From Saposhnikovia divaricata (taxonomy: Eukaryota; Streptophyta; Magnoliopsida; Apiales; Apiaceae), in the NCBI GenBank assembly GCA_036435485.1, contig CM071600.1:59455546-59519545 (forward strand): a stretch of 64,000 nt of DNA, read 5' to 3'. Below are positions 57,273 to 64,000 of this stretch, one piece after another; the first letter of the stretch is position 1, and each line of letters starts with the position of its first letter. A program made the position numbers and the translations under genes. The notes under the pieces are model-generated. The model was not told where the DNA came from. It saw only the letters and a list, made by a program, of their open reading frames with translations, and did not search any database.

Positions 57273-58968
57273 TGAAGGAATTTATGACCGTAGCGGAAGC
57301 GTAAATCACATTTACTTGCATAAAAACCTAATTAATCATGTATATAGATTTAAAAATTGTATGAACACAAGAAAAATACCTTGATAGCTTTCCTGGGATT
57401 GTTATGAATGTGTCTTTGATTTCCAGCAATCACCCCTCAAGTGTGGAGTGCTCTAATGGTATCCACCAAGATCAAATATCATATAGTAGATTAAGAACAA
57501 TTGAGAAAATTAATTAAATGGTTTGGAATGATTTTGATGAACTTCAAAAGCTCTCCATGATCTTCTAAACCTCCTGGGATGTTTTGTGTTGTGTGTTTGT
57601 GATATCCTCCAACTCTTGGATATGTTTGATATTTAAAGAAATAAAGTCTTTACTTTATCTAATTAAATAATCATTTAATAATTAAAACCCTTTTAATTAT
57701 TAATCCCATTCTGAAAATAATTCTCTCATAAAATTTAATTTCTCAAACTAAATTTTGTAATTAATAATTATTAAGAACTTTTCCTAATTTATTTATAATC
57801 TATTAAATCTCATTTAATAAATTATAAATAATTGCTAATTAATTATTTATTGAATAAATAAATAATTCATAGCCATTATTAATTATTCTCATCATCTATA
57901 AATATTTAACCTTTTTATGGTGTGACCCTTTAGGTTCAATATTAAGCCGGTAGTAGAAATAAATAATAATAAACTATTTATTATTACTTATACGAATTAC
58001 TAATTAATTCGTTAAATATAATTACATAAGTAATTAATATTTATTCTACATCGTGAGTGATACTTTTGAATATATCGCGACTATCCGGATAATATGAATT
58101 CATTGCTTAGAATATATAAAACCTATTCAGCAAATGGTTACCGTACAATCAATTCCTTCTACCCGACAATATCCCGATTAAATACAAGGCATGGATCGCG
58201 TGTCAATCCTATTTAATTTAATCATATAATTTCTTATACATTATGTCTAGTTCATTTGAATTAGAAACTCTTTCTAACTTCAATTGCTCTGGCCAGAGAT
58301 TCCAGAACTAACATAGTAAGAACATCATAGGATATTCACTTTCTTTTACTGAAAGGGATAGATTCTTTATCGATCGTTAACTATCTTCATATACAAATTC
58401 CTATACCCGGAATAGAACTAATGATTGTCCCTTGAGGACTTAGAACTAAACCAAAACATAGTTCATTGTATATAAGATTACTTTAACGGTCTCAAGTCTA
58501 AGGACACTTGTACCACCATCAACTTATGAACAACTATTAACACGTGAGTAAACTCCATTAGTCGTTCATTTGATCAAGTCACGTTCAGTGAACTTATTCT
58601 CCAATAAGCACCTACATACTAGCTATAGTGTCATCACACGAATGTCTATGAGAACAGACATCCTTCCGAGGAAGCAAGAATAGTATGTACCGATCTTTAC
58701 GGATTGACTAACTCCCAATTAGTTATCCTACGATCGGGAACTATTTAAGTTTAGTGTTATCATCTTCTAGATCTCATTATTATAATCTCATTATAATTCT
58801 AGAAGCTTTACTCTAAACTATGGAACTTCTTATTTAAACACTTTAAATAGATAAAGCCCGTAATAAAAACAACAAGTCTTTTGTTAATATAAATAAAATC
58901 AAATAAGATTACATGAAAGTATTTCCTAACCCATCACACATGATTGGGTTTAGGACAAAATACTATCA
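57273..58968 (-). repeat. Copia array LTR b (shared, 1696 bp)
   Basis: It acts as the 5' LTR for copy 1 and sits as the 3' LTR of copy 2. It is the same length as LTR a, with about five substitutions noted (for example in GTCAA(G/T)CCT and GCAAG(C/A)AT). Confidence 0.93.
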
Positions 58969-61900
58969 AACTCCCACTTGTACTAAAGCCAATCACTCTG
59001 GTATCTTATACCCATCTTATCTCTATGTCGATCAAAGTGAGCCTGAGACAATGCCTTAGTAAATGGGCCCGCTATGTTGTTATGTGTGTCAATTCTTACG
59101 ATGTTGACATCCCCTCTTTCTATGATCTCTCGAATCAGATGAAAGCGCCGCAACACGTGTTTGGAATTCTTATGGGATCTTGGTTCCTTAGCTTGAGCTA
59201 TCGCAGCGTTGTTATCACAATACAACACTATAGGATCCTCAATGCTAGGAACTACTCCCAAATCAGAAACAAATTTCCTCATCCAGACAGCTTCCTTTGC
59301 AGCTTCACATGCAGCTATATATTCTGCTTCCGCTGTGGAGTCAGCCGTTGTAGGCTGTTTGGAACTCTTCCAACTAATCGCTCCCCCATTTAGAGTAAAT
59401 ACATACCCTGACTGGGATCTGCTACCATCGCCTTCTGATTGAAAACTAGAGTCAGTATAACCCTCAATTTTCAATTCAGATCCACCAAAAACAAGAAAAA
59501 CATCTTTAGTCCTTCTCAAGTACTTCAATATATTCTTCACTGCTTTCCAGTGTTCTTCACCTGGGTTAGACTGATATCTGCTCGTCACACTAAGTGAATG
59601 AGCAACATCAGCTCTAGTACATAACATCGCATACATGATGGATCCTATTGACGAGGCATAAGGAATCCTACTCATGCGCACCCTTTCCTCATATGTCTTT
59701 GGAGACATCTTCTCGGAAAGAGTAATCCCATGACTAATAGGAATGAGACCTCTTTTCGAGTTCTCCATGCTAAACCGTTTTAGCACTTTATCGATGTATG
59801 TACCTTGGGATAGGCCAATCGTTCGATTAGATCTATCTCTATAGATCTTCATCCCTAAAATATAGGATGCCTCTCCCAAGTCCTTCATAGTGAAGTTCTT
59901 TGATAGCCAGACCTTGACTGATTGTAACATCGGTATATCATTTCCTATTATAAGTATGTCATCCACATACAATATAAGAAATGTTACCGCGCTCCCACTA
60001 ACCTTCTTGTAAGCACATGGTTCATCTAAGTTTTTGATAAAATTAAACTCTTTGATTGTCTCATCAAAACGGATGTTCCATCTTCGAGAAGCTTGCTTCA
60101 AACCATATATGGATCGAAGCAGTCTACATATTAGATTTTCGTTTCCACTGGAAACAAAACCCTCTGGCTGTGTCATATACACTTCCTCTTCAAGTTTCCC
60201 ATTGAGGAAGGCCGTCTTTACGTCCATTTGCCAGATCTCGTAATCATAGTAGGCTGCAATCGCAAGCAAAATCCTAATGGATTTGAGCAAGGCTACAGGC
60301 GAAAAGGTTTCATCAAAGTCAATCCCTTGTCTTTGTTTGAATCCTTTTGCCACAAGCCTGGCCTTATAGGTCTCCACCTGGCCATCTGCTCCTAACTTTC
60401 GTTTGTATATCCATTTGCACCCAATGGGTTTAACTCCTTCAGGTGCCTCAACCAAAGTCCACACTTGGTTTATATACATCGAGTCCATTTTGGATTTCAT
60501 GGCATCCTGCCATTTCTCTGAGTCATTACAACTCACAGCCTCTTCATAAGTCATAGGGTCCTCATCATCAACAAATGACAAATCATCATCATTTTCAATG
60601 ACAAGCCCGTAATATCTTTCGATTGGGCGGGACACTCTCTCTGACTTACGTAAAGGTTGTTTTACAGAAGGTTGTTCTTTCTGAACAGGTACTTCTTCTC
60701 TAATCGTTGCATTTTGTGGTTCTTGAACTTCATCAAGTTCAATATTTCTCCCACTGTTTCTATCAAGGAGGAACTGTTCCTCTAAGAAGTGTGCGTGTCT
60801 AGAAACAAATATCCTTTGATCAGAAGGATCATAGAAATAATATCCATGACCTTCTTTAGGATATCCCACAAAACTGCATTTCACGGATCTAGGTTCCAAC
60901 TTATCATGTTCAACTTTCTTGACATAAGCTGGACACCCCCAAACCTTAACATGTTTAAGACCTGGTTTCTTCCCACTCCACATCTCATGTGGGGTCGTGA
61001 GAACCGATTTAGAAGGCACCTTGTTCAGTAAATACGCTGACGTCTCTAAAGCATAACCCCATAGTGATACTGGAAGATCAGTAAAGCTCATCATGGGCCT
61101 CACCATATCTAATAGAGTACGATTCCTTCTCTCAGATACTCCATTTCATTGTGGAGTATAGGGAGGGGTCCATTGAGAAACTATACCATTTTCTTTAAGA
61201 TAACCTAAAAACTCTCCGCTTAAGTACTCACCTCCTCGATCTGATCGAAGAACTTTTATACTACGTGCGGTTTGTTTTTCTACTTCATTTCTATATTCCT
61301 TGAACTTTTCAAAAGCTTCGGATTTGTATTTCATAAGATATACATATCCTAACCTGGATCGATCATCCGTAAAAGTAATGAAGTATGAAAGTCCTCCTCT
61401 AGCACTTGTTGACATTGGTCCACATACATCTGTGTGTACCAAGTCTAACAACCCCGCAGCTCTCTCTCCATGTCCAGTAAATGGAGATTTAGTCATTTTA
61501 CCCATGAGACAAGACTCGCATGTAGGATATGATTCAAAATCAAAATGTTCTAGTAACTTATCCTTATGTAATGTGCGAAGTCTGTTCTCACTAATATGAC
61601 CTAGTCTGCAGTGCCATAAATAAGTTGGATTTTTATTATCTCTTTTTCTTTTATTATTAGGTTGTTCAATTTGAAACAAATTATGTTCTAAGTCACATAT
61701 ATACAAACCATTATGTAATGTACCGTATCCATAAGTAATATTATTTCTCTTAATTAAACATTTATTATTCTCAACAATAAATGTAAAACCATCCGACTCA
61801 AGTACAGGAATATAAACAATATTTCTTACAATAGATGGTACATAATAACATTTATTCAACACGATAGTTTTGCCCGTAGGCATATGCAAAGGAAATGATC

Positions 61901-64000
61901 CTACAGCTGCAGCAGCAACTCTTGCTCCATTGCCCATCAATAGAATCACTTCATCTTCCCCCAGAGGTCTACTTTGCTTTAGTCCCTGCAACGAATTGCA
62001 AATATGAGACCCACAAGCAGTATCCAATACCCAAGTAGAAATCTGACTTAAAGACATATTTAGTTCAATCATGAACATACCTGAATCTGAAGCGGTAATC
62101 TCATTGCCCTTCTTATTCTTTAACTCTGCAAGGTAAACCTTGCAGTTCCTCTTCCAGTGTCCCACCTTGTTACAGTGGAAGCAAACTGCTTTGCTTTTTG
62201 GGTCAGCCTTTGGTGGAACAGGCTTATTCTCACCCTTTTTCTTATTCTTCGGCTTCCAGTTCCTCTTCCTCTTAGTAGAGGTACTGGCACCGATCATAAG
62301 AACAGAACCCCTTTTGGAAGGAAAATTCGCCTCAGCAGTTTTCAGCATGTTGTGGAGCTCAGCTAAGCTGGCATCCAGCTTGTTCATGTGAAAGTTCATA
62401 ACGAACTGCGAGAACGAATCCGGGAGTGACTGCAAGACTAAATCTTGGCATAACTCCCCATCCATGACAAAACCTAACTGCCCTAGATGCTCAATCAGAT
62501 TGATCATCTTAAGCACATGGTCATTCACAGACGACCCTTCAGCCATTCTACATTGGAATAGCTCTTTCGATATATCATATCGAGCGGTTCTCCCTTGTAC
62601 ATCATAAAGCTCCTGTAGATGTATCAGAATGGTTGGAGCATCCATTTTCTCATGTTGCTTCTGTAACTCAGGTGTCATGGATGCTAGCATGACACATTGA
62701 GCAACATTAGCAGCATCTAACCATTCATCATACACTTCTCGTTCATGGAAAAGTGCATCATCAGAAGGAGGTACAGGTAAAGGCGAGTCAAGCACATAAT
62801 CCTTCTTCTCCGCCCTGAGAACGATTCTCAGGTTTCGAAGCCAATCAGCATAATTGGGACCAGTCAATTTGTTCGCATCAAGTATGCTACGGAGTGATAG
62901 AGTAGAAGACATGATCTATAAATCTGAAATTTGTGAACACATAACAACATTAGTAGATATCCAATTTTATTATAACACCTTATGAATCGGGTCTTTATTC
63001 ATAGGTGGCTCCCACAGTTTTATTAAAATTATACAACCCTCAAATGTATAACTAAAGCATTCTCAATGCCTGTGAGAATAGGGATCCTACTTTCCATTAT
63101 ATAACCTCGGCTGTAGCACGAAACGCTATGTAATGTTCCATAGGCAGATAACTCTTTATCAATTACATCTCATGTTATTCCCTAATTCCATTTAGCCTCT
63201 TGAATCATTGAATCACGGCTGTAGCACGTCTAAATTCAATATTCTAAGTCAAGTGAGACCCAACATCTCGTTAAATTAATAAGATCTCAATAGCCCACGG
63301 CTGTAGCACGTAACGACAATTGGATTCTAATTAATTATACGCATCTCATGCAATAGACAAGTAATTCCTATTTTTGAAAACGAAGCCCTCGGCTGTAGCA
63401 CGAAACGACAAAGCTCAAAACTAAGAATCACTTTCTACCATGTTGGAAGGCTATGACCGACACAAGCCCGTTGTGACATTGGCCATTTTATTACTTGATA
63501 TTAAATAACGAGGGATTTTATATTATTTAGGTTACGAAACGTTTTCGTTAAAACCTAAAGTCAAACATGCATTTTATATACGATATATAAAACAATATAT
63601 ATTATCTCATGGCATTTCTATGCACACATATATATAGGCAAACATGTTATATCATGTTAAACATTGTTAAACATCTATATGAAACAATATTAGTATTTTA
63701 AAGCATTTTAACACAATTAAAACGGGCTTTAAAACACTTCCGGAAGCTATAACCATTTTAAAATTAATTTTTAAAATTTATTTGACCACTCCATTAGATC
63801 CGTCTCGAAAAAACGAATCCAACGATATATTATACGCCTCAAACGGAGTTACGGATCAACGGGAAAAATCAAAATACGAATCAGGCCATTACTGTCACCA
63901 TTTGACCCTGTAACGCATTACAAGAATGCGTTACAGGCCCAAAATAACATATCACCTGTGTAACGCATTCAACAGACGCGTTACACAGTGATTACGTCAT
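58969..64000 (-). mobile_element. Ty1/copia element, copy 2 of the tandem array (partial)
   Basis: The internal region is offset by exactly 7322 bp from copy 1: polypurine tract, gag-pol, and leader with repeats and hairpins. The window ends about 590 bp short of the expected primer site and outer LTR. Confidence 0.93.
58983..62912 (-). pseudogene. Copia gag-pol, copy 2, one in-frame stop
   Basis: The frame and domains are those of the copy at 51661-55590, including CFHCNKVGHWKRNC, WVLDTACGSHI and YVDDILIIGND. Only one stop remains, at 61146-61148, at the same codon as in copy 1. The copy-1 stop in RNase H is absent, so the frame runs on through CDNNAAIAQAK to the natural end. A few other differences are visible, such as Cys-Ala for Val-Tyr before KKVSGSAV. 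This is the better preserved copy, but it still cannot make a full polyprotein without readthrough. Confidence 0.93.

Larger units (their letters stand above)
49951..58968 (-). mobile_element. Ty1/copia element, copy 1 of a tandem array
   Basis: A complete structure in minus orientation: 3' LTR 49951-51646, polypurine tract 51647-51657, gag-pol 51661-55590, a 1.7-kb leader, primer site 57260-57271, and 5' LTR 57273-58968. Both LTRs are 1696 bp, begin TGATAGTATTTTG and end AATTCCTTCA, and differ at only about five positions by eye. The right LTR is followed not by a target duplication but by the next internal region, which makes it the shared LTR of a tandem array. The left flank is AAACA. Confidence 0.93.

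Overview
The window is nuclear DNA from a flowering plant, most likely a eudicot with a large, repeat-rich genome. The evidence is spliced genes with short GT-AG introns, a QLQ/WRC growth-regulating factor, a germin-like protein, and plant-type Ty1/copia, Ty3/gypsy, L1-type LINE and CACTA elements on AT-rich sequence. I cannot name the species. Nothing here looks bacterial or organellar.

1-19.9 kb is the gene-bearing part. It holds a 39-bp minisatellite (242-452) and two tandem degenerate copies of a proteasome beta-5-like exon block, separated by a Stowaway-like MITE (949-2046). A minus-strand solo LTR (3478-4759) and a LINE scrap (5869-6200) follow. The three credible host genes are a four-exon alpha/beta hydrolase (6478-7955, +), an intronless germin-like protein (9334-9957, -) and a three-exon GRF (17225-18647, +) with a weakened miR396 site. 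A Tnt1-like copia deletion derivative with a perfect 5-bp target duplication (10370-13925) lies between the last two.

19.9-49.9 kb is a nest of transposons. A minus-strand L1-type LINE (about 19893-24066) abuts the 3' end of a Sirevirus-like retroelement. That element's roughly 3.2-kb LTR (24862-34782) is split by a 6.7-kb CACTA transposon (26728-33421, target duplication ATT). The CACTA element keeps an apparently intact five-exon TNP1-like gene, but its TNP2 transposase has lost the catalytic core. Next is LTR sequence of a decayed Ty3/gypsy element, split by a complete 8.8-kb Sirevirus-like copia element (34942-43761, target duplication TAAAT, two 517-bp LTRs). The gypsy LTR, primer site and a broken gag continue to about 48.4 kb. 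A further LTR-like fragment follows at about 49.39-49.95 kb.

49951-64000 is a tandem copia array on the minus strand: LTR, internal region, LTR, internal region, with a period of 7322 bp and very few differences between copies. Both internal regions share the same premature stop in the integrase region. Their long leaders carry a repeated 13-mer, two strong hairpins and, in copy 1, a GC-rich island. The second internal region runs off the window.

The host genes show no operon-like relationship. Most of the biology visible here is transposon nesting, deletion and recombination.
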